Shown: one piece after another, positions 1-8,933 of the stretch | Layout of the letters: each line of letters begins with the position of its first letter | How positions within the stretch are numbered: the stretch's first letter is position 1 | Notes under the pieces: generated by a model | Database searches by the model: none | The model's input: the letters and a program-made list of their open reading frames with translations, nothing else | What the model was told of the DNA's origin: nothing | Assembly (NCBI RefSeq): GCF_000718775.1 | Contig: NZ_JOCB01000039.1 | Location: forward strand, 1 to 64,000 | DNA from: Streptomyces sp. NRRL S-31 | GTDB lineage: Bacteria; Actinomycetota; Actinomycetes; Streptomycetales; Streptomycetaceae | DNA length: 64,000 nt | Reading direction: 5' to 3' | Translations under genes and position numbers: made by a program

Positions 1-1
1 C

Positions 2-754
2 ACCGGACCGGTGCCGCGGGTCCCCGGCGCCGCCTCGCCGGCCCCTCCGGTCACCGGCACCACCGCCCGCACGGCCGGGCCCGCCGGCGCCGGCGCCGCC
101 CGCATGGTCCTCGGCACCCGGGCCGGGGGCGACCTCCGGGGCACGCCGTGCGCCGAGGACGGCCGGTGCCGCGCGGGGCAGCCCTGCGAGCCGCGGGGAG
201 AGGGGGAACGGCAAGGCCAGGGGCAAGGCCAGGGACAGGGTCAAGGTCAGGGACAGGGCCAGAGTCAGGGGCAAGGTCAGGGCCAGGCGGAGCAGGGTGG
301 GCCGAGCGTGTCGGGCGTGCCGAGTGTGCCCGGCGGGCAGGACGAACCGGGCGGTGCCGGACGGGAGGGCGGCGGCTGGGACGGGAGCGGTCCGGGCGGG
401 GGCGGCTGGGACGGGACCGGGCAGGACGGCTGGGACGGGACCGGGCAGGACGGGGACGTGACGGGCGGAGGTGGCCGGGACGGGACCGGGCAGGACGGCG
501 GCGACCGGGAGTGCGCGGGCTCACGCGGCGCGTCCTGTCCGGACGGCCGCGACTGCGCCGGGGCCGGGGACACCGGCGAGTGCGCGCCGGCCGGTCTCCA
601 GCACGGTGTGGACGCGGGGCGGACGGACGACCTCGACGACTCCGTCCCGGCGCTCGCCGCCGGCTCCGCCCTGCTCGCCGCGGCCTGCGCGGGCGCCGGC
701 TACCGGGTGTACGGCCGCGTCCGGCCGGCGGGCGGCCGGACCCCCGAGGTGTGA
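2..754 (+). CDS. Low-complexity Gly/Gln-rich protein, C-terminal part (5' end outside window)
   Basis: The frame is open from the window edge to a TGA at 752-754 and third codon positions are almost all G or C, so this is probably the end of a real gene. The middle is low complexity: a Gly-Gln dipeptide run, then repeats of the type WDGTGQDG. The last 35 residues contain an Ala/Leu-rich stretch (ALAAGSALLAAACAGAG) followed by arginines, which looks like a C-terminal membrane anchor with a basic cytoplasmic tail. I infer a surface protein held by its C-terminus, with the repeats as a spacer. Function is not recognisable. The GC-rich repeats also open the other frames, so the coding assignment is only moderate. 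Confidence 0.45.
   Translation, partial: TGPVPRVPGAASPAPPVTGTTARTAGPAGAGAARMVLGTRAGGDLRGTPCAEDGRCRAGQPCEPRGEGERQGQGQGQGQGQGQGQGQSQGQGQGQAEQGGPSVSGVPSVPGGQDEPGGAGREGGGWDGSGPGGGGWDGTGQDGWDGTGQDGDVTGGGGRDGTGQDGGDRECAGSRGASCPDGRDCAGAGDTGECAPAGLQHGVDAGRTDDLDDSVPALAAGSALLAAACAGAGYRVYGRVRPAGGRTPEV
212..286 (+). repeat. Tandem CARGGN hexamer repeat (Gly-Gln codons)
   Basis: About twelve consecutive degenerate copies of the hexamer CAAGGC/CAGGGN are present, read in frame as alternating Gln and Gly. Such hexamers commonly change copy number by slippage. Confidence 0.8.
377..496 (+). repeat. Degenerate repeat encoding W/R-DGTGQDG units
   Basis: Three to four imperfect copies of a unit containing GGGACGGGACCGGGCAGGAC are separated by glycine-rich linkers. 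They encode Trp/Arg-Asp-Gly-Thr-Gly-Gln-Asp-Gly. Confidence 0.7.
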
Positions 755-1011
755 TCCGGACGACTCGCGCGGCCGCCCATGGACGGCCGCCCGGTGGGTA
801 CTCACCCTTCCGGGAGCACCGCCGGACCACCACCGGCAGCGTCCGCCGCACCCGCGCACCACCCCACCGCACTACACCTGAACGGCACGGCCCGGGACAC
901 CGTCCCGGCCCGGACACGGCTTCGGCCCCTCTCAGGGGGCGGCAGCCCGCGAGGACGGCGCGGCCCGGCCGGGCCGCGGCACGACGGCACCACGGACCCG
1001 CGGAGGCGGAC

Positions 1012-2292
1012 ATGCGGCGGACGGACCCCGGGGCGCACCGCGGGGAGGGCCACGAGGACCACGGTCCCGTCCGTTACGGCCCCCCGCTCCCCGGCGACGG
1101 CCTGCCCGTGCTCCCCGAACTCTCCGCCGTGCTCGCCGCCGCCGCGGACCGCGCCGGCCCGCAGCCCGTCGGCGGCGCCCCCGCCCTGCTGGAGGCCGCC
1201 TGCGGCTACTGGACCCGCCGCGGACTGTCCTGCGTCCCCGACCAGGTGGCCGCGGGCCCCGGCGCCCCCGCCCTGCTGCTCGCCCTGACCGCCGCGCTCG
1301 CCGGCGACGGCGCCGACGTCCTCGTGCCCCGCCCCTGCGCCGCCTGGTGGGCGCCGTACGCCCGGCTCCTCGGCCGGCCCGTCTACCACGTGCCGACCCC
1401 CGCCGAGAGCGGCGGCGTCCCCGACCCGTACGCCCTGCTGGAGACCGTCCGCCGGGTCCGCGCCGAGGGCGGTGACCCACGGCTGCTGGTGTTGTCCGTC
1501 GCCGACGACCCCACCGCCACCGTCACCCCGCCCGAACTGCTGCACGAGACCGTCGAGGCGGCCACCGCCGAGGGCCTGCACCTGGTCAGCGACGAGACCT
1601 GGCGCGACACCCTGCACGCCCCGCACGAGACCGTGCTGCTCAGCCCCGCCGAGATGCGGCCCGAGGACGTCACCGTCGTCACCGACCTGGCCGGCGCCCT
1701 GCTGCCCGCCGGCTGGCCCGCCGCCGTCGCCCGCTTCCCCGGCACCGACACCGGCCGGCGCCTGCACGCCCGCGTGCTCGACATCCTCACCGCCCTCGAC
1801 GCCCGCGTCGCCGCACCCGTCGCGGCGGCCGCCGGCTACGCCCTCGACGAACCCGCGCCCGTCACCGAACGCCGCGCGGCCACCGTACGACTGCACGCGC
1901 GCGTGGCCGCCGCCGCGCACGCCGCGGTGGTCGCCGCCGGCGCGCTCGCCCGGCCCCCGCAGACCGGCCGCCACCTGTACGCCGACCTCGCGCCGCTGCG
2001 CGAACCGCTCGCCGCCCGAGGGGTCGGCGACGCGCAGGACCTGGAGGACCTCCTCACCGCCCGGCTCGGCATGCCCGCGCCCGGCGGGCACCGCTTCGGC
2101 GACGACCTCGGGGCGCTGCGCGTACGGCTCGCCACCGGACCCCTGCTCGGCGGCACGGACGAGGAGCGCGCCGAGTCCCTCGGGTCCCCGGCGCCGCTCG
2201 AACTGCCGCACCTGCGGGACGCGTTGGCCTCCCTGCGGTCGGCCTTCGACGATCTCCGCGACGACGCCCGGCGATGGGAGACCCCTCGATGA
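1012..2292 (+). CDS. Class I/II aminotransferase-fold protein, apparently lacking the PLP lysine
   Basis: A 426-aa protein with the layout of fold-type I PLP enzymes: a Gly-rich stretch near residues 75-95, an SDE-type motif (LVSDETWRDTL) where the cofactor aspartate normally sits, then VVTDLAGALLPAGW where active aminotransferases have S-x-S-K before a Gly-Trp. The lysine position reads Gly, so I see no residue able to form the Schiff base. Start ATG 1012 is chosen because GGAGG precedes it by a few bases. The stop overlaps the next gene (ATGA), so the two are translationally coupled. Either a non-catalytic relative or a divergent enzyme; the family call is reasonably safe, the activity is not. 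Confidence 0.82.
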   Translation: MRRTDPGAHRGEGHEDHGPVRYGPPLPGDGLPVLPELSAVLAAAADRAGPQPVGGAPALLEAACGYWTRRGLSCVPDQVAAGPGAPALLLALTAALAGDGADVLVPRPCAAWWAPYARLLGRPVYHVPTPAESGGVPDPYALLETVRRVRAEGGDPRLLVLSVADDPTATVTPPELLHETVEAATAEGLHLVSDETWRDTLHAPHETVLLSPAEMRPEDVTVVTDLAGALLPAGWPAAVARFPGTDTGRRLHARVLDILTALDARVAAPVAAAAGYALDEPAPVTERRAATVRLHARVAAAAHAAVVAAGALARPPQTGRHLYADLAPLREPLAARGVGDAQDLEDLLTARLGMPAPGGHRFGDDLGALRVRLATGPLLGGTDEERAESLGSPAPLELPHLRDALASLRSAFDDLRDDARRWETPR

Positions 2293-3347
2293 CGCAGCGG
2301 ACGCACGAGCCCGGCCCGGCCACGACGACCCGGGCGGCCGGCGGACCCGGGGCACCGGCCCCCCGCGCCGCCCCTTCCCCCCCGCTGGCCGAGCCCCGCC
2401 CGCTGGGCGAACACCGGGTCTGGCCCCGCACCTTCCACGACCGGCTCACCGCGCCGCTGCCCGGCCTGGGGGCCCTCGCCCGCTTCGCCCGCGAAGGCGC
2501 CGTGCGCCCCGGCCCCGACGGCCTCGCCGACATCCCCCGACTGCCGTACGAACCGGCCCCGCTGCCCCGCGTCGGCACCCGCACCCTCGCCGTCACCTGG
2601 GCCGGACACGCCAGCTGGATCGTCCGCATCGGCGGACTCACCGTGCTCACCGACCCCGTCTGGTCCCGCCGCATCCTCGGCACCCCGGCCCGCGTCACCC
2701 CCGTGGGCGTGCCCTGGGAGGACCTGCCCCGCGTCGACGCCGTCGTCGTCAGCCACAACCACTACGACCACCTGGACGCCCCCACCCTGCGCCGGCTCCC
2801 GCGCGACACCCCGGTGTTCGCGCCCGCGGGTCTCGGCGCCTGGTTCCGCCGGCGGCGGTTCACCCGCGTCACCGAACTGGACTGGTGGGAGGGGGCGGAA
2901 CTCGTCGGAACGCGCTTCGACTTCGTCCCCGCCCACCACTGGTCCAAGCGCACCCTCACCGACACCTGCCGCAGCCTCTGGGGCGGCTGGGTGCTGACCG
3001 CACCCGACGGACAGCGCCTCTACTTCGCCGGGGACACCGGCTACGGCCACTGGTTCTCCCGCATCGGCCGTCGCTACCCCGGCATCGACCTCGCCCTGAT
3101 GCCGATCGGCGCCTACGAACCCCGCTGGTGGCTCAGCGACGTCCACTGCGACCCGGAGGAAGCGGTCCGGGCCACCCTGGACCTGGGCGCCCGCCGCATG
3201 GCCCCCATGCACTGGGGCACGTTCATCCTCTCCGCCGAGCCGGTCCTGGAGCCGCTCACGCGGGTGCGGGCGGCCTGGGAGAAGGCGGGGCGGGAGCCGG
3301 AGGAGCTGTGGGACATGCCGATCGGCGCCTCCCGGGTGCTGGAGTGA
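2289..3347 (+). CDS. MBL-fold metal-dependent hydrolase (NAPE-PLD/UlaG-like)
   Basis: A 352-aa protein with the metallo-beta-lactamase signature SHNHYDHLD at about residues 156-164, further metal ligands in FAGDTGYGHWF and in PMHWGTF near the C-terminus, and the AVTWAGHASW strand typical of the NAPE-PLD/UlaG branch. That branch hydrolyses phosphodiester or lactone bonds using two metal ions. The start at 2289 gives a 4-bp overlap with the preceding gene and has GGGAG 8 bases upstream; an ATG at 2274 is less likely. No signal peptide, so probably cytoplasmic. The substrate is unknown; coupling to the aminotransferase-like gene suggests a shared small-molecule pathway. Confidence 0.9.
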   Translation: MTQRTHEPGPATTTRAAGGPGAPAPRAAPSPPLAEPRPLGEHRVWPRTFHDRLTAPLPGLGALARFAREGAVRPGPDGLADIPRLPYEPAPLPRVGTRTLAVTWAGHASWIVRIGGLTVLTDPVWSRRILGTPARVTPVGVPWEDLPRVDAVVVSHNHYDHLDAPTLRRLPRDTPVFAPAGLGAWFRRRRFTRVTELDWWEGAELVGTRFDFVPAHHWSKRTLTDTCRSLWGGWVLTAPDGQRLYFAGDTGYGHWFSRIGRRYPGIDLALMPIGAYEPRWWLSDVHCDPEEAVRATLDLGARRMAPMHWGTFILSAEPVLEPLTRVRAAWEKAGREPEELWDMPIGASRVLE

Positions 3348-3407
3348 GCCGCGCCCGGCGGCGGCCACCGCGCACCCGCGCCCCGCGCCGTACCCCGTGC
3401 GGGAACC

Positions 3408-4028
3408 TCATCCGGCGGCCCGGACCCGCCGTATGAGCCCCGGGACCGCGCTGATCACCACGGTCAGCGCGACCGCCACCACCACGCCCTCCCACGGCTC
3501 CTCGAACAGCGAACCGCCCACTATGCCGATCACCTGGTAGGTGGCCGCCCAGGCGAGGCACGCCGGCAGGTTCCCCCGCGCGAACCTGCGCAGCGGCCAC
3601 TCCGCCATCAGACAGGCCAGCATCACCGGTATGCGCCCGGCCGGGACCAGCCGGGACAGCACCAGCACCGCCACCCCGTGCTCGGCCAGCTTCTCCCGCG
3701 CCTGGGCCAGCCGCTCCTCCGGCGCCCGCGCCCGGATCGCCTCCAGCCACCGGGACCCGTTCTTCGACCGCATCCCGCGCCGCCCCAGCAAGTACAGCGC
3801 CGCGTCCCCCAGGAACGCGGCCAGGGACGCCGTCGCGAACACCAGCGCCAGCGAGACCGGCGCGGTCCGGTGGAACGCCACCACCGCCGCCGAACTGACC
3901 AGCGCACCCGTCGGCACCACCGGTACCAGCGCCCCGATCAGCACCAGCAGGAACAACGACGGGTATCCCACCGCCTGCTGGCCCGACCCGGTCGTCACGA
4001 CTCTCGACGCGTCGACGAGCCACGTCAC
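3408..4028 (-). CDS. DedA family membrane protein
   Basis: A 206-aa integral membrane protein of usual DedA length. It shows GDAALYLLGRRG and LSRLVPAGRIPVM, matching the conserved glycine and arginine motifs of the family (now linked to lipid-carrier recycling), with hydrophobic segments at about residues 22-45, 48-75, 120-140 and 165-200. GTG at 4028 is chosen because it overlaps the stop of the upstream MBL gene (GTGA, 4025-4028) and follows a GGAGG. Transcribed leftward as second gene of a two-gene operon. Confidence 0.9.
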   Translation of the reverse strand: MTWLVDASRVVTTGSGQQAVGYPSLFLLVLIGALVPVVPTGALVSSAAVVAFHRTAPVSLALVFATASLAAFLGDAALYLLGRRGMRSKNGSRWLEAIRARAPEERLAQAREKLAEHGVAVLVLSRLVPAGRIPVMLACLMAEWPLRRFARGNLPACLAWAATYQVIGIVGGSLFEEPWEGVVVAVALTVVISAVPGLIRRVRAAG

Positions 4029-4816
4029 CGCGCGACCTCCAGCCGCACGCTCTCCCCGTGCCCCAGCTTGTGCACCGCGACCTCCGGCGCGGCCACCGCC
4101 GCCAGCCGCACGAACTCGTCCCCCGGCGAGTGGAACTCGTGCGGGCGCACCGCGTCCATGCCGACCGGCCAGTACGTCCCGTAGTGCACCGGCACCGCGG
4201 CCCGCGGTGCCAGCCGGGCCAGCGCCCGCGCGGCCCGCCCCGCGTCCAGGTGTCCCTCCCCGAGGAACGGCCCCCAGCCGCCCACCGGCAGCAGCGCCAC
4301 GTCCACCGGCCCGACCCGTTCGGCCATCTCCTCGTACAGCCCGGTGTCCCCGGCGAAGTAGGTCCGCGCCTCGCCCTCCACGACGTAGCCCAGCGCGGGC
4401 GAGCGGTGCGGCCCCACCGGCAGCCGCCGCCCGTCGTGTAGCGCCGGCACCACGCGGACCAGCGCCTCGCCGATCCGCACCTCGTCCCCGGGCGCCACCT
4501 CGGCGATCCGCAGCTGCCGGAGCCGGCGCAGACCGGGCACCGCCCGTGGTGCGCCCCGGGGTACGAGCAGGCGCGTGCCCGGGTCCAGGCGGGCGAGCGA
4601 GGGGAGGTGCAGGTGGTCGGCGTGCAGGTGGGAGACGAGCGCCAGGTCCGCGCGGCGGGCCTCGGCGGGCGGCACGGCGCCCCGGCGGCGGCGCAGGTGC
4701 GCCAGCCGGCGGGCGAACAGGGGATCGGTCAGCACCCGGATGTTCGCGTCCTCCACCGTGCAGGTGGCGTGACCCCACCAGGTGATCTCCACCGGCACCT
4801 TCTCCGCCTCCTTCAC
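4025..4816 (-). CDS. MBL-fold metallo-hydrolase
   Basis: A 263-aa protein with the metal-binding motif SHLHADHLHL near residues 62-71, FAGDTGLYEEM near 154 and a late HYGTYWP histidine: the full ligand set of the UlaG-like branch. ITWWGHATC at the N-terminus is the first strand with its conserved histidine. It is coupled by a 4-bp overlap to the DedA gene downstream and diverges from the gene at 4883. Substrate not predictable from sequence. It is a different, shorter branch from the MBL protein at 2289, so not a recent duplicate. Confidence 0.9.
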   Translation of the reverse strand: MKEAEKVPVEITWWGHATCTVEDANIRVLTDPLFARRLAHLRRRRGAVPPAEARRADLALVSHLHADHLHLPSLARLDPGTRLLVPRGAPRAVPGLRRLRQLRIAEVAPGDEVRIGEALVRVVPALHDGRRLPVGPHRSPALGYVVEGEARTYFAGDTGLYEEMAERVGPVDVALLPVGGWGPFLGEGHLDAGRAARALARLAPRAAVPVHYGTYWPVGMDAVRPHEFHSPGDEFVRLAAVAAPEVAVHKLGHGESVRLEVAR

Positions 4817-4882
4817 GCGACTCCCCGAAGCCTACGGGCAGGAGTAGGGTCTGCGGCGAAACCCGGAGGTGAGAGGGACGCC

Positions 4883-5314
4883 ATGGGACAGCTGCGGAGG
4901 GTGTTCGGCGTGTCCACGCCCGTGCGGGTCACCGCCATCGCGAGCCTGGCACCCCTGGAGGAGCTGGAGGCCGACCCCTTCCTCGTGGACTCGCGCAGCC
5001 AGCACGCCATGTGCGCCCGCTGGGCCGCCGAGCGCGGTTACGTGGTGGCCCGGGAACTCCTCGTCGGAGGGGTGCGTTTCGATCACGGGGCGCTCTGGGA
5101 CGGGGTGCGTCCGGGGGTGGACGTGTTCGTGGCACCCAGCCTGCGGGTGCTGCGCCGGGCCCTGTCGTCGGTGGAGGAGTTCACCGCCGAGTGCGCGCGC
5201 CGGGGGGTGCGCGTGGAGACGGTGGGGCGGGCCGAGCCGTCGTACGACGCGCAGATGAAGGCGCGGGTGCACCGGCGCCTGTCGATGCCGACCGCCGGCT
5301 ACGACGGCCGCTGA
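4883..5314 (+). CDS. Small protein with resolvase-like fold, no catalytic serine
   Basis: A 143-aa protein starting at ATG 4883 behind GGAGGTGAGAGGG. Its pattern (SQHAMCARWAAERGY, then GVRPGVDVFVAPSLRVLRRAL and FTAECARRGVRVE) resembles the N-terminal catalytic domain of serine recombinases, where an alternating strand/helix fold ends in a rule about choosing the longer helix. The arginine-serine motif needed for strand cleavage is absent, so I do not call it a recombinase. Likely cytoplasmic. The real function is unknown; the gene call itself is well supported by RBS and codon bias. Confidence 0.75.
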   Translation: MGQLRRVFGVSTPVRVTAIASLAPLEELEADPFLVDSRSQHAMCARWAAERGYVVARELLVGGVRFDHGALWDGVRPGVDVFVAPSLRVLRRALSSVEEFTAECARRGVRVETVGRAEPSYDAQMKARVHRRLSMPTAGYDGR

Positions 5315-5452
5315 CCCGGCCCGCCCGGGCGGCCGTCGCCCCGGGTGACCCCGTGTGACAGGGTGGAGCCGGGCCGGACCGGCCCGGTGCGACGAGTGGG
5401 GGTCCCCCCGGGCCGGAGGGCGGGGGAGGGGCCGGGACGTGAGGTGCGGGGC

Positions 5453-7600
5453 GTGCGAGGCGTGCGGTGGCGGCGGATCGCCAGTCAGATCGGGCGGAGC
5501 GCCGCCGTGTGGGCGGTCTCCACCGTCACCATGCTGGTCCTCGCCGCGCTGCTGCCCGACTTCCGGCTCCAGTCCGCCGACGGTGACAGCGCGACCCGCG
5601 TCACCGTCACCGCCGCCTTCGGCGCCGGCGCCTTCGGCGTCCTCTCGGCCGTGGTCTGGCCGCTGCTGGTACGCCTGCTGCTGCTCGTCCCCGCTTTCGT
5701 CCTCGGCCTGCTGGTCTTCTTCCTCAACGGCTCCCTGCTGCTGCTCGCCCTGCGCGTCAACCCCTCCGGCCACGGCGAGGTCGCGCCCGAGACCGCCGTC
5801 ATCGTGGCCGCCGTGATGTCCGCCGTCGCCTCCGCCACCGGCGCGGCCCTCGCCGTGCGCGACGACGAGGCCTACCGCCGCCGGCTGCACCGCCTCGCCA
5901 CCCGCGGCCGACGGGCCCACCCGCCCTGCCCCACCACCCCCGGCCTGGTCTGCGTCCAGCTCGACGGCGTCGGCCATGACGTCCTCACGGCCGCGGTGCG
6001 CAGGGGCCTGATGCCGACGGTCGCCCGCTGGCTCTCCGGGGACGACGGCAGGGGAACGGCCGACGGCGGGGTGCGTCCGCTCACCGGCCCCGCGCGGCCC
6101 GGCCCCCGGGCCGCCCGCCGGCCCAGCCACCGGCTCACCCCCTGGCGCACCGACTGGTCCAGCCAGACCGGTGCCAGCCAGCTCGGCATCCTGCACGGCA
6201 GCACCTTCGACGTGCCGGCCTTCCGCTGGTACGAGAAGGACCGCGGCGAGGTGATGGTCAGCAACCGGCCGACGAGCGCCGCCGAACTCCAGCGCCGCGC
6301 CATCCTGCGCACCGGCGACGACGGACTGCTCGCCGTCGACGGCGCCAGCCGCGGCAACCTCTTCAGCGGCGGCGCCGAGGAGCAGGCGCTCGTGCTGTCG
6401 ATCGCGACCCGCCGCCGCGGCCGGGAGAACCGTTCCCGCGCCGGGTACTTCGCCTACTTCTCCGACCCCGCCAACGCCGTCCGCACCGCGCTGTCCTTCG
6501 TCGCCGAGGTGGCCCGCGAGATCGGCCAGTCCACCCGGGCCCGGCTGCGCCGGCAGCGCCCCCGCGTCGGCCGGGGTGGTCTCTACCCGCTGGTCCGGGC
6601 CTTCGCCACCGTCGTCGAACGGGACGTCGTCGTCGCCGCGGTCATGGGCGACATGCTCGCCGGCCGTACCGCCGTCTACGCCGACCTCGTCGCCTACGAC
6701 GAGGTCGCCCACCACTCCGGTCCGCACAGCCGGGACGCCGAGCAGGTCCTGCGCCGCCTCGACCGGTCCCTCGCCCTCCTCCAGCGCGTCGCCGAACACG
6801 CCCCGCGCCCCTACCGGATCGTCGTCCTCTCCGACCACGGCCAGAGCCCCGGCGAGACCTTCCGCGCCCGCTACGGCCTCACCCTCGGCGACCTGGTCCG
6901 GGCCGGCTCCGGGCTGCCCGTCCCGCGCCGCGCCGAACGCACCCGCAGCGGCGCCGAGGCCCGCGTCGCCGTCCGCGCCGCGCTGCGCCGGCCGGTGGAG
7001 GAGAAGGGCGGCCACCTCCACCGCACCGTCCCCCGTCGCGAGCCCATCGTGCTGGCCTCCGGCAACCTCGGTCTCGTCTCCTTCCCGGACGTCCCGCACC
7101 GCATGACCAAGGAGGAGATCGACGCCCGCCACCCCGCCCTGCTCACCACCCTCGCCAACCACCCGGGCATCGGCTTCCTGCTGGTGCGCAGCGCGGAGCA
7201 CGACGGTGTGGTGCTCGGCGCCGGCGGCGCCGAGATACCGCTGGACCGGCTCGACGACGACTTCGGCCCGCTGGCCCCGTTCGGCCCCGGCGCCGCCGAC
7301 GCCGTCCGCCGCACCCACGCCTTCCCGCACACCGCGGACATCATGGTCAACTCCGCCCACGACCCGGCCGACGGCGAGGTCCTCGCCTTCGAGGAGCAGA
7401 TCGGCTCCCACGGCGGACTCGGCGGTGCCCAGTCCCGCCCGTTCCTGCTGTCCCCGCTGGAGCTGTCCGCGCCGGTCGCGGACGGCGCGGAACTGACCGG
7501 CGCCGAGCGGATCCACCACGTCCTGCGCCGCTGGCTGAGCGAACTGGACGGACCCCAGGTCCCGCTCCCGGCGGACGTGGCCGGGGAGCGGGCCGCCTGA
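5453..7600 (+). CDS. Membrane protein with alkaline-phosphatase-fold domain (phage-holin-like N-terminus)
   Basis: A protein of about 715 aa. The N-terminal 130 residues contain four hydrophobic segments (AVSTVTMLVLAALLP, then GAFGVLSAVVWPLLVRLLLL, FVLGLLVFFLNGSLLLLAL and VIVAAVMSAVASATG), resembling small DUF4956/phage-holin-type membrane domains. The rest is an alkaline-phosphatase/phosphodiesterase fold: VQLDGVGHDVL with the metal aspartate, DEVAHHSGPHS, and VVLSDHGQSPG with the late Asp-His metal ligands. The expected role is hydrolysis of a phospho- or sulfo-ester at the membrane. GTG 5453 is preferred for a GAGG 8 bases upstream; GTG 5444 or 5345 are alternatives. Confidence 0.85.
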   Translation: MRGVRWRRIASQIGRSAAVWAVSTVTMLVLAALLPDFRLQSADGDSATRVTVTAAFGAGAFGVLSAVVWPLLVRLLLLVPAFVLGLLVFFLNGSLLLLALRVNPSGHGEVAPETAVIVAAVMSAVASATGAALAVRDDEAYRRRLHRLATRGRRAHPPCPTTPGLVCVQLDGVGHDVLTAAVRRGLMPTVARWLSGDDGRGTADGGVRPLTGPARPGPRAARRPSHRLTPWRTDWSSQTGASQLGILHGSTFDVPAFRWYEKDRGEVMVSNRPTSAAELQRRAILRTGDDGLLAVDGASRGNLFSGGAEEQALVLSIATRRRGRENRSRAGYFAYFSDPANAVRTALSFVAEVAREIGQSTRARLRRQRPRVGRGGLYPLVRAFATVVERDVVVAAVMGDMLAGRTAVYADLVAYDEVAHHSGPHSRDAEQVLRRLDRSLALLQRVAEHAPRPYRIVVLSDHGQSPGETFRARYGLTLGDLVRAGSGLPVPRRAERTRSGAEARVAVRAALRRPVEEKGGHLHRTVPRREPIVLASGNLGLVSFPDVPHRMTKEEIDARHPALLTTLANHPGIGFLLVRSAEHDGVVLGAGGAEIPLDRLDDDFGPLAPFGPGAADAVRRTHAFPHTADIMVNSAHDPADGEVLAFEEQIGSHGGLGGAQSRPFLLSPLELSAPVADGAELTGAERIHHVLRRWLSELDGPQVPLPADVAGERAA

Positions 7601-7721
7601 CCGGACGTCACCGTCCGTTCACCCGGCATGGGCCGGTCCGCACCGTGCGCGGGGCCCGGATGTGATCGGATAGGGGACACGGGAACCCCCCACCAGTCCG
7701 ACACTCGCGAAAGGAAGCACC

Positions 7722-8147
7722 GTGGCCACCACGCGCACCGCGCACACCCAGTGGGAAGGCAGCCTCCTCGACGGCAGCGGCGTCGTCACCTTCGACTCCT
7801 CCGGCATCGGCGAGCAGCCGGTCACCTGGGCCTCGCGCGCCCAGGAGGCGAACGGGAAGACCAGCCCCGAGGAACTGATCGCCGCCGCCCACTCCAGCTG
7901 CTTCTCCATGGCGCTCTCGCACGCCCTGGCCGGCGCGGGCACCCCGCCCACCCGGCTGGAGACCAAGGCCGAGGTCGGCTTCCAGCCGGGCGAGGGCATC
8001 ACCGGCATCCACCTCACCGTGCGCGGCGAGGTGCCCGGTCTGGACGCGGAGGGCTTCGCCTCGGCCGCCGAGGACGCCAAGAAGAACTGCCCGGTCAGCC
8101 AGGCCCTGACCGGTACGACGATCACCCTCACGGCCGAGCTGGCCTGA
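7722..8147 (+). CDS. OsmC family peroxiredoxin
   Basis: A 141-aa protein of normal OsmC length. The two redox cysteines are visible in AAAHSSCFSMALSHAL (about residue 66) and KKNCPVSQAL (about residue 127), the pair that reduces organic hydroperoxides in this family. Cytoplasmic. GTG 7722 follows a GAAAGGA ribosome site. It stands alone, followed by a strong hairpin and a converging gene. Ohr and OsmC cannot be separated here without alignment; the EELIAAAHSSCFSMALS pattern fits OsmC. Confidence 0.93.
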   Translation: MATTRTAHTQWEGSLLDGSGVVTFDSSGIGEQPVTWASRAQEANGKTSPEELIAAAHSSCFSMALSHALAGAGTPPTRLETKAEVGFQPGEGITGIHLTVRGEVPGLDAEGFASAAEDAKKNCPVSQALTGTTITLTAELA

Positions 8148-8160
8148 CGCCCGGACGCCT

Positions 8161-8196
8161 CCGGCCGCCGCGTCCGCCCCGGGCCGCGGCGGCCGG
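8161..8196. terminator. 12-bp stem hairpin between converging genes
   Basis: CCGGCCGCCGCG at 8161-8172 pairs perfectly with CGCGGCGGCCGG at 8185-8196. It lies between the stops of the osmC-type gene and narI and could end transcripts from both sides. No U-tract, as usual in these GC-rich genomes. Confidence 0.7.
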
Positions 8197-8210
8197 TGCC
8201 TTCGGGCGCC

Positions 8211-8933
8211 TCAGCCGCCCGGCCGCTCCCAGCCCCGCCGCTCCGCACGCGGGCCGAGCTGCCGGGGGTCTCGGGTCCGGTAGACCACGTACGGCCTGAA
8301 GAGGTACTGCACCGGCGCGCTGAACATGTGCACGAGCCGGCTGTACGGCACGAAGGCGATCAGCACCATGCCGACCACCGCGTGCACCTGGTACAGGACC
8401 GGCACGCCGGTCATGAGCCGCGTCCGCGGCCGGAGCGTGAACAGGCCGCGCGCCCACGGCCCGATGGTCGACCGGTAGTCGTACCCCTGGCCGACGGGAT
8501 GCGCCGGCTTGGCGGCCATGCCGAGCACGAGCGCGCCGAGCAGCGGCACGTACATCGCCTTGTCGTTGGCCGTGGTCGCCCGGAAGACGGGCACGCGGGT
8601 GCGCCGGCGGTAGACGAGCAGCGCGATCCCGGCGACGGCCGGCACCCCGGCCGCCGTCCCGCCGTACAGCGAGAACAGGTGGTAGGAGCGCTCGGACACG
8701 CCGGCCGCGGCCGTCCACGACGCGGGCACGAACAGCCCGATCGGATGCCCCGCCAGCACGAACAGGATGCCGTAGTGGAAGACGGGGGAGGCGACGTTCA
8801 GCAGCCGGGACTCGTACACCTGCGACGAGCGGGTGGTCCAGCCGTACTTGTCGTAGCGGTAGCGCCGGACCAGGCCGGCCACCAGCAGGGCGAAGGCGAG
8901 GCAGGGCAGCGCGCCCCACAGCAGGACCGTCAT
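8211..8933 (-). CDS. narI: Respiratory nitrate reductase gamma subunit
   Basis: A 240-aa membrane protein with five hydrophobic segments and the haem-ligand histidine regions of NarI (SPVFHYGILFVLAGHPIG near residue 55 and LYQVHAVVGMVL near 190). Its normal role is to carry electrons from quinol through two b haems to NarH. ATG 8933 overlaps the narJ stop (ATGA). The gene looks intact, but no narG is present and narH is reduced to its tail, so the protein has no complete enzyme to serve here unless a second nar operon exists elsewhere. Confidence 0.93.
   Translation of the reverse strand: MTVLLWGALPCLAFALLVAGLVRRYRYDKYGWTTRSSQVYESRLLNVASPVFHYGILFVLAGHPIGLFVPASWTAAAGVSERSYHLFSLYGGTAAGVPAVAGIALLVYRRRTRVPVFRATTANDKAMYVPLLGALVLGMAAKPAHPVGQGYDYRSTIGPWARGLFTLRPRTRLMTGVPVLYQVHAVVGMVLIAFVPYSRLVHMFSAPVQYLFRPYVVYRTRDPRQLGPRAERRGWERPGG

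Noticed and set aside
802..2355. Long open frame antisense to the aminotransferase-like gene
   Set aside because: Composition is Gly/Arg-rich without motifs; it mirrors the GC-biased codons of the real gene on the other strand.
4832..7519. 895-codon frame on the minus strand across the phosphatase-fold gene
   Set aside because: Antisense shadow: low-complexity product, no ribosome site, covers a well-supported gene with catalytic motifs.
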